From Chitinophaga chungangae (GTDB taxonomy: Bacteria; Bacteroidota; Bacteroidia; Chitinophagales; Chitinophagaceae), in the NCBI RefSeq assembly GCF_017742215.1, contig NZ_JAGHKP010000003.1:1-64000 (forward strand): a stretch of DNA of 64,000 nt. The letters are read 5' to 3'. Under the pieces are notes generated by a model, which searched no databases, was not told the DNA's origin, and saw only the letters and a program-made list of their open reading frames with translations. Below are positions 46,708 to 54,936 of this stretch, piece by piece. Both the position numbers and the translations under genes were made by a program. The first letter of the stretch is position 1. Each line of letters starts with the position of its first letter.

Positions 46708-48690
46708 TTATTGGGCTGATAATTTTTGTAAATGTCGCTGAATGTGAGCAATCATGCCTTTTGTCGGAAAGCCATTATTGGGTCGCCGTTTCGCCGGATC
46801 GTACCATGTTTTCCATTTCGGGTTTCGGTCGCCTTCCAGGCAGGTGGCATCGATGGCTTGCATCTGTTGCATCGCCTGGCCGGCGAGTTGTACAGCAGTT
46901 GCGATCTTTTCTTTTCCGCCACCGGACAGATAAGCCTGTTTCAGCCGCGCCATTCCGAGCAAAGTATTTTCCAGGTCGAGCAATTGCCGGTACATAAGCG
47001 CGGGAAGATATATATAATCGTGGTAGAAATCATTACCGGCTGGCAAACCGTCTGCCGCGGCCTTGCAGGCGGCCTGTACCATTGCATACCGTTGCGCTGT
47101 ACCGGGCGCTTCCAGGTCTTCGTACTTTGCGGTGAACGATCCGTGCGGCGTTTCCACCGGGGTATCGCCGAGGAAACCGATCAGCTTTTTGATGTCGGAG
47201 AGTTTCCTTACATATCCCGTTCTTCCGAAATGCGCTTCATGCAGCGTTTTCATGGAAGTTACGGCGTTAGGCGCGGCTTTTGTTCCGAAGTAATAATTGG
47301 TCCATTGCCGGTAGAATTTTTCGCCGTCGAAATTTTGCGGGTCTGTGGCCCATTCGCCGAACGCTTCCAGGTTCAGCAGGAACGGCCGGAACGTTTGCCC
47401 GTTCACCTTCAGGTATTTGTCTGCCGCGTAATTCCGTTGCATGAAGGTCATGATGGAATCGATCAGCAGCGGGCCTGGATCGTGTACGGTATGGTTGGTC
47501 CAGAACCCGGCGTGCATGTAGGTGCCGAAGGGATAGCCACGCGTGCTTACAGGCATCCTGTCGAAATTGCAATATCCATCGTCCGCCCACACGACGATAA
47601 AATCTTTCGGGGGCGTAAAACCTTGGTTAAAGAGGTCCATGCCATCGTCGTAACAGGTGCAGATCTTCAGCGCGCCCGGTTTGTAGATGGCCAGCACGCT
47701 GTCTAAAGCGGCGAATACCTGGTTGAATATCTCCACCCTGTTTTCACCGCAACTGCTTACATACGCCCTGTCCCAGACCTGGTTGCGCGGCCGGAGCGAA
47801 TAAATGTCGGCTTTGCCCAGCGGGGTTTTGGTAAGGTAATATATCCAGGTATCGATCCACTTGTCTTTGTATTGTGTCCAGCAAAGCGCCTCGCTGTCGC
47901 TGATGGAGCGCATCTGGTACCCGAGGCTGAGGTCTACCTGCACTTTCATGCCTTTGAGATGCGCGTAATCGATCATGCTGTCTACCAGCGGAAGATTTAC
48001 TTTGTAATCGGGCCGCAGTTTACGGTAGGGCTCGCGGGTATAAAATTCCGGCCTTCCGAACATGTCGAAAGGATGAATGGCGTTGTAACGCGTCCTGCGG
48101 AGGGAATTGACCATCGCTTTCCATGTTGCCATATCATATTCCAGGTAAGGCTTGCTCATGTTCGCCAGTTCGTCCACATCGTTTTCGAAATAACATACGA
48201 TGGGCACTTTTTGGGAAGGAACCACGCGGTGCTGTGTTTTACGTAGATCTGCCAGTTTCTTTTTCCCCGGCTCGCGCCCCGTCCAGTAATACATCGGGTC
48301 GATGCCGAGCGTTGTGCGGCAATAATCGTACACGGTATTCTGCATGCCTTCCACCGTGATTCCGGCCAGCAGGGTTAAAGAACCGTTAGTGCGGATGATG
48401 CCGTCTCCTACGGAGGGGATCTTTTTTTCATCCGCCATGCGCGAAATCAGGTCGCTGCTGGCTGGCGTGCCCACGAGGTAATAATTTCCGCCGCCGGTTA
48501 TTTTGGGTGGTTCCTGCGCGATGTGAACAACGGCGCCTGTTACTTTTTCAAGATCTTCCCGGAGGTCTTCGCAAACGGCCAGTTCCGTGGGTGTGCTGCG
48601 GGCGCCGTGATAGATGGTTACCTGGCTTTGTGCGCATAGCGCGCCGGCCAGCATCGGCAAGATGCCGGCCAGTAGTTTTTTTATGATCAT
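46708..48690 (-). CDS. Putative alpha-glucuronidase-like glycosidase (GH115/GH67-like, uncertain)
   Basis: 660 residues with a signal peptide (MIIKKLLAGILPMLAGALCA). The N-terminal domain at about 25-130 (ELAVCEDLREDLEKVTGA, YYLVGTPASSDLISRM) is the GH20b-like alpha/beta domain seen before TIM barrels in GH20, GH67, GH84 and GH115. The sequence GIDPMYYWTGREPGKKKL then leads into a barrel-like part (YFENDVDELANMS, RYNAIHPFDMFGRPEFY, CTCYDDGMDLF). The C-terminal third is helical (LLDLENTLLGMARLKQAY). The pattern recalls GH115 alpha-glucuronidases, but at 660 residues it is much shorter than the usual 900 or so. I therefore call the fold class and not the reaction. Confidence 0.55.
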   Translation of the reverse strand: MIIKKLLAGILPMLAGALCAQSQVTIYHGARSTPTELAVCEDLREDLEKVTGAVVHIAQEPPKITGGGNYYLVGTPASSDLISRMADEKKIPSVGDGIIRTNGSLTLLAGITVEGMQNTVYDYCRTTLGIDPMYYWTGREPGKKKLADLRKTQHRVVPSQKVPIVCYFENDVDELANMSKPYLEYDMATWKAMVNSLRRTRYNAIHPFDMFGRPEFYTREPYRKLRPDYKVNLPLVDSMIDYAHLKGMKVQVDLSLGYQMRSISDSEALCWTQYKDKWIDTWIYYLTKTPLGKADIYSLRPRNQVWDRAYVSSCGENRVEIFNQVFAALDSVLAIYKPGALKICTCYDDGMDLFNQGFTPPKDFIVVWADDGYCNFDRMPVSTRGYPFGTYMHAGFWTNHTVHDPGPLLIDSIMTFMQRNYAADKYLKVNGQTFRPFLLNLEAFGEWATDPQNFDGEKFYRQWTNYYFGTKAAPNAVTSMKTLHEAHFGRTGYVRKLSDIKKLIGFLGDTPVETPHGSFTAKYEDLEAPGTAQRYAMVQAACKAAADGLPAGNDFYHDYIYLPALMYRQLLDLENTLLGMARLKQAYLSGGGKEKIATAVQLAGQAMQQMQAIDATCLEGDRNPKWKTWYDPAKRRPNNGFPTKGMIAHIQRHLQKLSAQ

Positions 48691-48737
48691 CTTTCAGATT
48701 GATTTACGGATTTATCATTTAAATGTGCTGCGGCTGA

Positions 48738-50321
48738 TCACCTGATCCCTACGCGTTTCGCCCATGTTTCCCATTGTTGCTGCATATCTTTTACCTGCAG
48801 GGGAAATGTGGCCGCACAGTTATCGTTTTCCATGCGGTCTTTTTCCAGGTTGTACAATTCCCACGGCGCGTTTTTCCCGGCGGCGGTCAGTTTATACTTT
48901 CCCGTTATGATCGCTTTTTCATCGTTCAGCGACCAGAAAACGGGCGGATGTGACTGCACCTTTCCCGTTTCAATAACAGGCAGCAGGTTCCGGCCTTCCA
49001 TGGGCAATACGCTGTGGCCTTTGTACCGGGTGGGATAGCGGGCGCCGGCCGCGGCGCAAAGCGTGGGCATCATGTCGGTTACATGCCCTGCCTGCTCTAT
49101 TATCTGCCCGTAACGTTGCGGCTGAATGCCCGCGGGCCAGCGTACGATCAGGGGCGTGGAGATGCCGCCTTCCAGCAGGTTTTTTTTGAAGTGACGGAAA
49201 GGAGTGTTGCTCGCATTCGCCCACGATTGGCCGTAGCTCATGTACGAATCAACGCTGCCGGGCGTAATGCCGTTTTTCCTGTTATCCAGGCCCTGCGGGC
49301 CGCCTTCGGCGCATCCACCGTTGTCGGAAAGAAAAATAACGATGGTGTTGCCGGCTTTTCCGCTGCGTTCGAGCTGGTCGAGCATACGGCCGATGCCCTG
49401 GTCCATTCGGTCTACCTGCGCGGCATATACCGCCATTTTGTGCGCCATTTCTTTTCTCGTTTTTGCCGGCAGCTGCGCCCAGGCCGTTACGCCGGAATCC
49501 CTGGGTGAAAGCGTTGTTGCGGGGCTGATAATGCCCAGCTGCTGCAGTCTCCGGTATCTCTGGAGGCGGAGCGAGTCCCATCCGCTTTCGTACCTGCCGG
49601 CATAACGGGCGATGTCTTCCGGTAAAGCATGTAACGGCCAGTGCGGCGCGGTGTAGGCGACGTAAAGGAAAAACGGCGCGACGGTCGTTTTTTGCCGTTC
49701 CAGTATTTTATCCGCGTAACCGGTAATGGCGTCCGTCATATAAAACCCTTTTTTGGGCGGGTAATAACGCTGACTGTCCAGCGCCATGGTGCGCACGGTG
49801 GAAGGCGTTTTATCCTGTGTGATGTCGAAGTAATTCACGGCGCCGCTGATCAGCCCGAAATAATTATCGAACCCGCGGTCTGTCGGCCAGTTTGGCCGGT
49901 GCTCGCCCAGGTGCCATTTCCCGGCCATGGCTGTATAATAACCAGCTTCTTTGAGCACTTCGGCGAGTGTTACGCAGCGGTCGTTCAGGTATCCCTGGTC
50001 CGGGCCGGGAGGGCCGGTTTTGGGCCATGCGAGGCCGGCCATGCCAGCCTGTTGAGGGTAAAGCCCCGTGAGCAGCGACGCGCGGGTGGGGGAGCACCAT
50101 GCGTTGTTATAAAAACGGGTGAAACGAATGCCTTCGCGCGACAGTTTGTCCAGGTTGGGCGTATGTATTTCACCGCCGAAACACCCGATGTCGGAAAAAC
50201 CCATATCATCCGCCATGATCAGCAAAATGTTCGGCCGCGTTTGCGGTTTGCTCTTTGCGGGCGCATCCCCGTAGATCCATAAAATGCCTGGCAGTACCGC
50301 CAGCAATACAATCCATCTCAT
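48738..50321 (-). CDS. Type I (formylglycine) sulfatase, CSPTR motif
   Basis: 527 residues with an N-terminal signal or anchor segment (MRWIVLLAVLPGILWIYG). The S1 sulfatase core starts RPNILLIMADDMGFSDIGC (metal-binding Asp pair). The maturation motif WCSPTRASLLTG has Cys76 as the residue converted to formylglycine. GKWHLGEHRPN and IFLSDNGGCAEGGP supply the other metal and sulfate-binding residues. It resembles arylsulfatase-A/S1_4-like enzymes, but the subfamily is a guess. It lies 10 bp after the preceding sulfatase and 47 bp before the glucuronidase-like gene. Confidence 0.93.
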   Translation of the reverse strand: MRWIVLLAVLPGILWIYGDAPAKSKPQTRPNILLIMADDMGFSDIGCFGGEIHTPNLDKLSREGIRFTRFYNNAWCSPTRASLLTGLYPQQAGMAGLAWPKTGPPGPDQGYLNDRCVTLAEVLKEAGYYTAMAGKWHLGEHRPNWPTDRGFDNYFGLISGAVNYFDITQDKTPSTVRTMALDSQRYYPPKKGFYMTDAITGYADKILERQKTTVAPFFLYVAYTAPHWPLHALPEDIARYAGRYESGWDSLRLQRYRRLQQLGIISPATTLSPRDSGVTAWAQLPAKTRKEMAHKMAVYAAQVDRMDQGIGRMLDQLERSGKAGNTIVIFLSDNGGCAEGGPQGLDNRKNGITPGSVDSYMSYGQSWANASNTPFRHFKKNLLEGGISTPLIVRWPAGIQPQRYGQIIEQAGHVTDMMPTLCAAAGARYPTRYKGHSVLPMEGRNLLPVIETGKVQSHPPVFWSLNDEKAIITGKYKLTAAGKNAPWELYNLEKDRMENDNCAATFPLQVKDMQQQWETWAKRVGIR

Positions 50322-50331
50322 ATTGTCGATG

Positions 50332-51861
50332 TCAGTGTTGAACGGTTAATTGTTTGATGCTGTCCAGCGAGCGGCTGAGCGCGTTGGCTCTTCCTGGCAT
50401 TTTCATGCAATGGTTTTCCGTTTCGGAAGGATCTGTTCGCATGTTGTACAATTGCCCCTGCGGCCCGCCGGGGCGCGGTTCTTCGGTTACGGGCACGCTG
50501 AAACCACCCGAGCCAAGGCCTTCCACCCATTTCCATTCCCCGCTGCGGATGCCGAACATGCCATTGGAAGAAGCGTGTACGATCATCTGCGGAATATCCG
50601 CTGAATCTGCCCTGCCCAACAACACCGGTAATATGCTGTAACTGTCAGTGGCAGCGGGCACGCGCGCAGGGCCGCCGTTCAGCTCCGAACAGGTAGCCAC
50701 CAGGTTGGTAAGCGAGGTAACGATATTGCTGACCCTTCCGGCGGTTACATGCCCCGGCCATCGTACGATCAGCGGAACGCGGTGCCCGCCGTCCCAGATG
50801 TCGGCTTTCATACCACGGTAAATGCCGGTGGCATGATGGTTGTATCGTTGCGTCATGGCCGGCCGCCAGTAAGGACCGTTATCGCTGCTGAAGATCACGA
50901 TGGTGTTTTCGCCCAGACCGTTTTTTTCGAGGGCAGCCAGTACCTTGCCTACCATCGCGTCCGTCATGGCAACATAATCGCCATAATCACCCGCACGGGC
51001 AGCGCCTTCATATTCCGCGGAGGGCAGCCAGGGCGTGTGCGGCGCCGGCATGGCGAAATACAGAAAAAAAGGTTTTTCGGAATTTTTCTGCTGACCGATA
51101 TAAGAAACGGCCTGCTCCGTCAGATGCGGCAATACCTGGTTGAAATCGAAGCCCGGCGCCATTTTTCCCGCGCGCCAGAATGCGCCGGTCGCATATTCCG
51201 GATCGTCTTTTTCCCGCACTTCACTTCCTGCTGTATATTCATCCGGTATCGCGGTGAGCGTATCGTTGCGGACGTAACAATAAGGCGGCATGTCCAGCGA
51301 AGCGGGGAGGATATAGGAATGATCGAACCCGTGTTTATTAGGCCCGTCGTCTACCGGCCGGAAAAAATCAATGTCTTCCGGGTCCGGCTCGGGCAGCAGC
51401 AGCGTTTGTTCATGTCCTTTTTTGATGGCCCAGTTCAGCCCCAGGTGCCACTTCCCGATGGCGGCGGTATTATAGCCGTATTGTTTGAGCACGGTAGCGG
51501 CGGTAGTTTGGCCATTCGCGATAAGTGAGCCGCCATACCCGCGCAGCACGCCCTGCTTCAGACTGCTGCGCCAGCAATAAACGCCGGTAAGTATCCCGTA
51601 ACGCGAAGGCGTGCATACGGAAGACGAAGCATGCGCATCCGTAAAACGAATACCTGTTGCTGCGAGCTTGTCTATCTGCGGCGTGCGGATCGCGGATGCG
51701 GGGTTGTAGGCAGACACGTCGCCGTAACCCAAATCATCTGCCAGGATGTAAACGATATTGGGCTGCGCGCGCTCCGGCTTTTCCTGGCGGCAACCCATGC
51801 CCGCAAGGAAAAACAATGCCGAAGCGGCCAGTATTTCAGGAATCGGATTCAGACTTTTCAT
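50332..51861 (-). CDS. Type I sulfatase, CTPSR motif
   Basis: 509 residues with a signal segment ending near FFLAGMGCRQ (a Cys at 24 could be lipidated, though the lipobox is not canonical). The core is PNIVYILADDLGYGDVSAYN, SSVCTPSRYGILTG (Cys83 to formylglycine), GKWHLGLNWAIKKG and VIFSSDNGPYW. It resembles the N-acetylgalactosamine-6-sulfatase/arylsulfatase group, with the specific sulfate position unknown. Its start overlaps the end of the upstream sulfatase gene by 26 bp, so translation is probably coupled. Confidence 0.93.
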   Translation of the reverse strand: MKSLNPIPEILAASALFFLAGMGCRQEKPERAQPNIVYILADDLGYGDVSAYNPASAIRTPQIDKLAATGIRFTDAHASSSVCTPSRYGILTGVYCWRSSLKQGVLRGYGGSLIANGQTTAATVLKQYGYNTAAIGKWHLGLNWAIKKGHEQTLLLPEPDPEDIDFFRPVDDGPNKHGFDHSYILPASLDMPPYCYVRNDTLTAIPDEYTAGSEVREKDDPEYATGAFWRAGKMAPGFDFNQVLPHLTEQAVSYIGQQKNSEKPFFLYFAMPAPHTPWLPSAEYEGAARAGDYGDYVAMTDAMVGKVLAALEKNGLGENTIVIFSSDNGPYWRPAMTQRYNHHATGIYRGMKADIWDGGHRVPLIVRWPGHVTAGRVSNIVTSLTNLVATCSELNGGPARVPAATDSYSILPVLLGRADSADIPQMIVHASSNGMFGIRSGEWKWVEGLGSGGFSVPVTEEPRPGGPQGQLYNMRTDPSETENHCMKMPGRANALSRSLDSIKQLTVQH

Positions 51862-53362
51862 TGAGTTTTGCGTAGTTCGTCAGGAATTGTTGGTATACGT
51901 CGTCCGGCAGCCGGAGCAGGTCGCCGGTCTGGCGCATGTGTTCTTTTATTTTGCCGATCAGCCGTTCTGCCAGCGCACGGTTTTCCGGCTTCATCACGAG
52001 GTTTTCTTTTTCTTCAGGATCTTTTTCCACGTTGTACAATTCCAGGTAAACCTCGTCGCGGAAAGTATCCATGATCAGCTTGTGGGGCCTGCTTACCACG
52101 CAGCGCTGATTGCTGCCGTAAGCGGCGTTGCCGTCGTATTGAATAAAAACATCGTTCCTGCCGAAGGTTTTCCCTTCCACCAGCGGCATCAGCGAAATAC
52201 CGTCTGTTTCTCCCGCGCCGTTGATGCCGAGGTAGCTGATCAGCGTAGGCCAAACATCGATCAGGCTTACGGGCTGCGATGTTTCGCTGACTGCGGGCCG
52301 GAAGCCGCGCGGGAACTTGATGACGAGCGGAACACGGGCGGATGCTTCGTACATGCACATTTTCATCCAGAGGGAATGACTGCCCAGCATTTCACCATGG
52401 TCTGCCGTGAAAATGATCAGTGCATCGTCGTAAATGCCTTTGTCTTTCAGCGCCTTGATGATCTTGCCCGTTTCGTCGTCCAGCAGGCTCACGAGGCCCA
52501 TGTAACGCGGCCATACATCTTCCCATTGTTCCCTGGAATACCGTGAGCCGATAAAACCCGCAAGGCCGTACAGCTGCAGCGGCGACTGGCCTTCGTACCA
52601 CTGTCCCACGTTTGAAGGTATGCGGATGTCCTGCCTGCGCACTTTGTCGTAATAAGGCGCGGGAATATGAAAGGGCGGGTGGGGCGACATAAACATCGTG
52701 GCGAGCATCAGCGGTTTTTTGCCTTTATGGTTGCGGATAATTTCGGCGGATTTTTCACCAAAAAAATCGTCCGGGAAATAACGCAGCCCCGGAGTATACA
52801 GTTTATGCACCGGCACGGTATAACGTTTGGCATGCGTATATGCGCCTGATACAAGCTCCGGCGCATAGTCAGTAAACTCCCTGCCACCGGGCTTTTTAAC
52901 GCCCTGCGGCGCCAGCCACTGCTGGTAGGTTTTCTGCGTGATCCATTGCACGTTCACATTGGGGTCTTTTTCGATGTCGGGCTGCGTGAAAAAATGCTGT
53001 TTGCCCACATGCCAGGCTTCCCATTGTTTGGAAAGGGTTTCGTACAGGTTGCGGGTGCCTTGTTTTACAACGCGGTAACGTTCATCCTGTTTCACCCACC
53101 CGTTGATCAGGCTGCCGCTGGTGTTGGGATATTTCCCGGTGAAAAACGCGCCCCTCGCGGGCACGCATATTGGGCTGGCGGTATAGGTACGGTTGAATGA
53201 AACGCCATCTTTTTTCAATGCGTTAATGTTCGGCGTGTATTGCCCGATCGCATCGTAGCGGAGCTGGTCCGCCATGATGATGACGACCGGTATTTCCTTT
53301 TGCTGCGCCCGGCTTTGGAAAAGGCTGAGCTGCAACAGGAAAACGATGACAATGTATTTCAT
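51836..53362 (-). CDS. Type I sulfatase, CVPAR motif
   Basis: 508 residues from ATG 53362 (MKYIVIVFLLQLSLFQSRAQ signal peptide). A TTG 27 bp upstream overlaps the previous stop but is a poorer start. The core is VVIIMADQLRYDAIGQYTPN, SPICVPARGAFFTG (Cys66), TADHGEMLGSHSLWMK and FIQYDGN. The CVPAR variant with ADQLR is typical of the choline-sulfatase/iduronate-2-sulfatase-like branch. It therefore probably attacks a different sulfate ester from the neighbouring CTPSR and CSPSR enzymes. Confidence 0.92.
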   Translation of the reverse strand: MKYIVIVFLLQLSLFQSRAQQKEIPVVIIMADQLRYDAIGQYTPNINALKKDGVSFNRTYTASPICVPARGAFFTGKYPNTSGSLINGWVKQDERYRVVKQGTRNLYETLSKQWEAWHVGKQHFFTQPDIEKDPNVNVQWITQKTYQQWLAPQGVKKPGGREFTDYAPELVSGAYTHAKRYTVPVHKLYTPGLRYFPDDFFGEKSAEIIRNHKGKKPLMLATMFMSPHPPFHIPAPYYDKVRRQDIRIPSNVGQWYEGQSPLQLYGLAGFIGSRYSREQWEDVWPRYMGLVSLLDDETGKIIKALKDKGIYDDALIIFTADHGEMLGSHSLWMKMCMYEASARVPLVIKFPRGFRPAVSETSQPVSLIDVWPTLISYLGINGAGETDGISLMPLVEGKTFGRNDVFIQYDGNAAYGSNQRCVVSRPHKLIMDTFRDEVYLELYNVEKDPEEKENLVMKPENRALAERLIGKIKEHMRQTGDLLRLPDDVYQQFLTNYAKLNEKSESDS

Positions 53363-53385
53363 GTAATAACTTGTTCGAAGTATGA

Positions 53386-54936
53386 TCAATGATGCTGAAA
53401 TGCGGGATTGTATTCCCCTCTTTTTTTGAACCCGGGCCAGTTGCGCATATTGCCAAACCTTGGATAACTTTCAAAGATATCGCCGTTACCGTGCATCCGC
53501 GGATCGCCCTGTTGCGTAAGCATGTCTTTCAGCTGGCCGCGCAAAACGTTCCGGACGGAATCGAAAGCGGGGTTTGTAGAAAGATCTTTTGTGCAGCCGG
53601 GATCGGTGCGGATATCGAACAATTGTTCGGCCGGCCGTTTTTCAAAACCCTGCCGGAATAAAAGCGGCCACTCGTCCCGGTGTGAGATGAGGAACATTTT
53701 GGAAGGGGAAGGATCGTCCACATCGGAGTAACCCGGCCCGATCGGTTTGATATCGGGGGAAGGGGAGGGCGGTTCCGACACGGGCGGCGGATCGCCGGCG
53801 GGCCAGCGGCCCGGTTTGAAATTCAGCACGAAGAGATAGTCCGCCGTTCTGATCGCGCGTGCGGGATAACCAACATTATCAGGCCGTGAAGCGGAATGCC
53901 TTTCCATGCCCGTGAGCACGTAGGCGTTGCGCGAAGGGTCTGTTTTTCCCTTCAGCAAAGGCAGCAGGCTTTTGCCGGGCGTATGCGGTATTGCAGCGAG
54001 GCCGGCCGCTTCGAGGAAAGTAGACGCCAGGTCTATCAAACCAACGGGACGGTTTTCCTTTCTGCCGCCACCGATCACTCCTTTCCAGCTAATGGCAAGC
54101 GGCACGTGCGCGCCGTATTCCATCAGCGTAGCTTTGGCGGAAGGGAAAGGCATGCCGTTGTCGGACGTCAGCACAATGAGCGTGTTTTCCAGTTCTCCCC
54201 GCTCGCGGAGGAAATCGAGTATTTTCCCCAGCTGCGCGTCGAACCAGGCGATCTCTACCATGTAATCGCGGATATCGTTTTGTACGACAGGATGATCGGG
54301 TAGAAAACCTGGCACGTATACACCGCCGGAATCACCACCGGAGTCATTGGCGTATGGGCGATGCGGCTCGTGCGCGCCGACCCAGAAGAAAAACGGCTGG
54401 TCTGCCTGTTTCTGCTGGTAGAACGTTTGAAAGTTCGTGCTGTAATCGATGTTGCTGATGGCTTTATAAGGCGGCTTCAGGGTTTGTTTGTTATAAGCGG
54501 GACCAACGGGATTCTCTTTCCAGCCTGCGTCTTCCCAGTTGCCCGGCCCCCAGGCTTTCCCGGTATACCCGGTTGCATAACCGGCGTTGCGCAGAAGGGT
54601 AGTGAACACGGGGAATTTATTGGGGAAATAGCTGCTGTGGGTACCGGCTTCTTCCAGTTGCCAGATGTTGCGGCCCGTGAGGATCGCCGCCCGCGAAGGG
54701 CTGCATTGCGGCGCCGCCGCGAAAGCGTTGTTAAACAATACGCCGCTTGCCGCTATTGCATCGAAAACGGGCGTGCGTACGCCGGGTGTTCCGTAAGCGG
54801 AGGCGTAGGGAAACGACTGGTCGTCTGTAATAACGAAAAGCAGGTTGGGCCTTTTGCTGTTTTTTTGCTGGGAGCGGGCCACCATCGCCGGCAGGCACAG
54901 GATGGCAATCAGCCATAGTTTGTATCGCATGTTCAT
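53386..54936 (-). CDS. Type I sulfatase (N-sulfoglucosamine sulfohydrolase-like), CSPSR motif
   Basis: 516 residues with signal peptide MNMRYKLWLIAILCLPAMVA. The core is RPNLLFVITDDQSFPYASAYG, AAPQCSPSRAAILTGRNIWQ (Cys78), WVGAHEPHRPY and LTSDNGMPFPSAKATLMEYG. The DDQSFPYASAYG and RNIWQLEEAGTHSS segments are those of the heparan N-sulfatase-like group (S1_8 in style), though activity on O-sulfates is equally possible. Its ATG overlaps the stop of the upstream fusion gene by 4 bp (ATGA). Confidence 0.92.
   Translation of the reverse strand: MNMRYKLWLIAILCLPAMVARSQQKNSKRPNLLFVITDDQSFPYASAYGTPGVRTPVFDAIAASGVLFNNAFAAAPQCSPSRAAILTGRNIWQLEEAGTHSSYFPNKFPVFTTLLRNAGYATGYTGKAWGPGNWEDAGWKENPVGPAYNKQTLKPPYKAISNIDYSTNFQTFYQQKQADQPFFFWVGAHEPHRPYANDSGGDSGGVYVPGFLPDHPVVQNDIRDYMVEIAWFDAQLGKILDFLRERGELENTLIVLTSDNGMPFPSAKATLMEYGAHVPLAISWKGVIGGGRKENRPVGLIDLASTFLEAAGLAAIPHTPGKSLLPLLKGKTDPSRNAYVLTGMERHSASRPDNVGYPARAIRTADYLFVLNFKPGRWPAGDPPPVSEPPSPSPDIKPIGPGYSDVDDPSPSKMFLISHRDEWPLLFRQGFEKRPAEQLFDIRTDPGCTKDLSTNPAFDSVRNVLRGQLKDMLTQQGDPRMHGNGDIFESYPRFGNMRNWPGFKKRGEYNPAFQHH

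Noticed and set aside
53387..53389. TTG start overlapping the previous stop for the CVPAR sulfatase
   Set aside because: The ATG at 53362 starts directly at a standard signal peptide; TTG starts are rare and add only nine residues.
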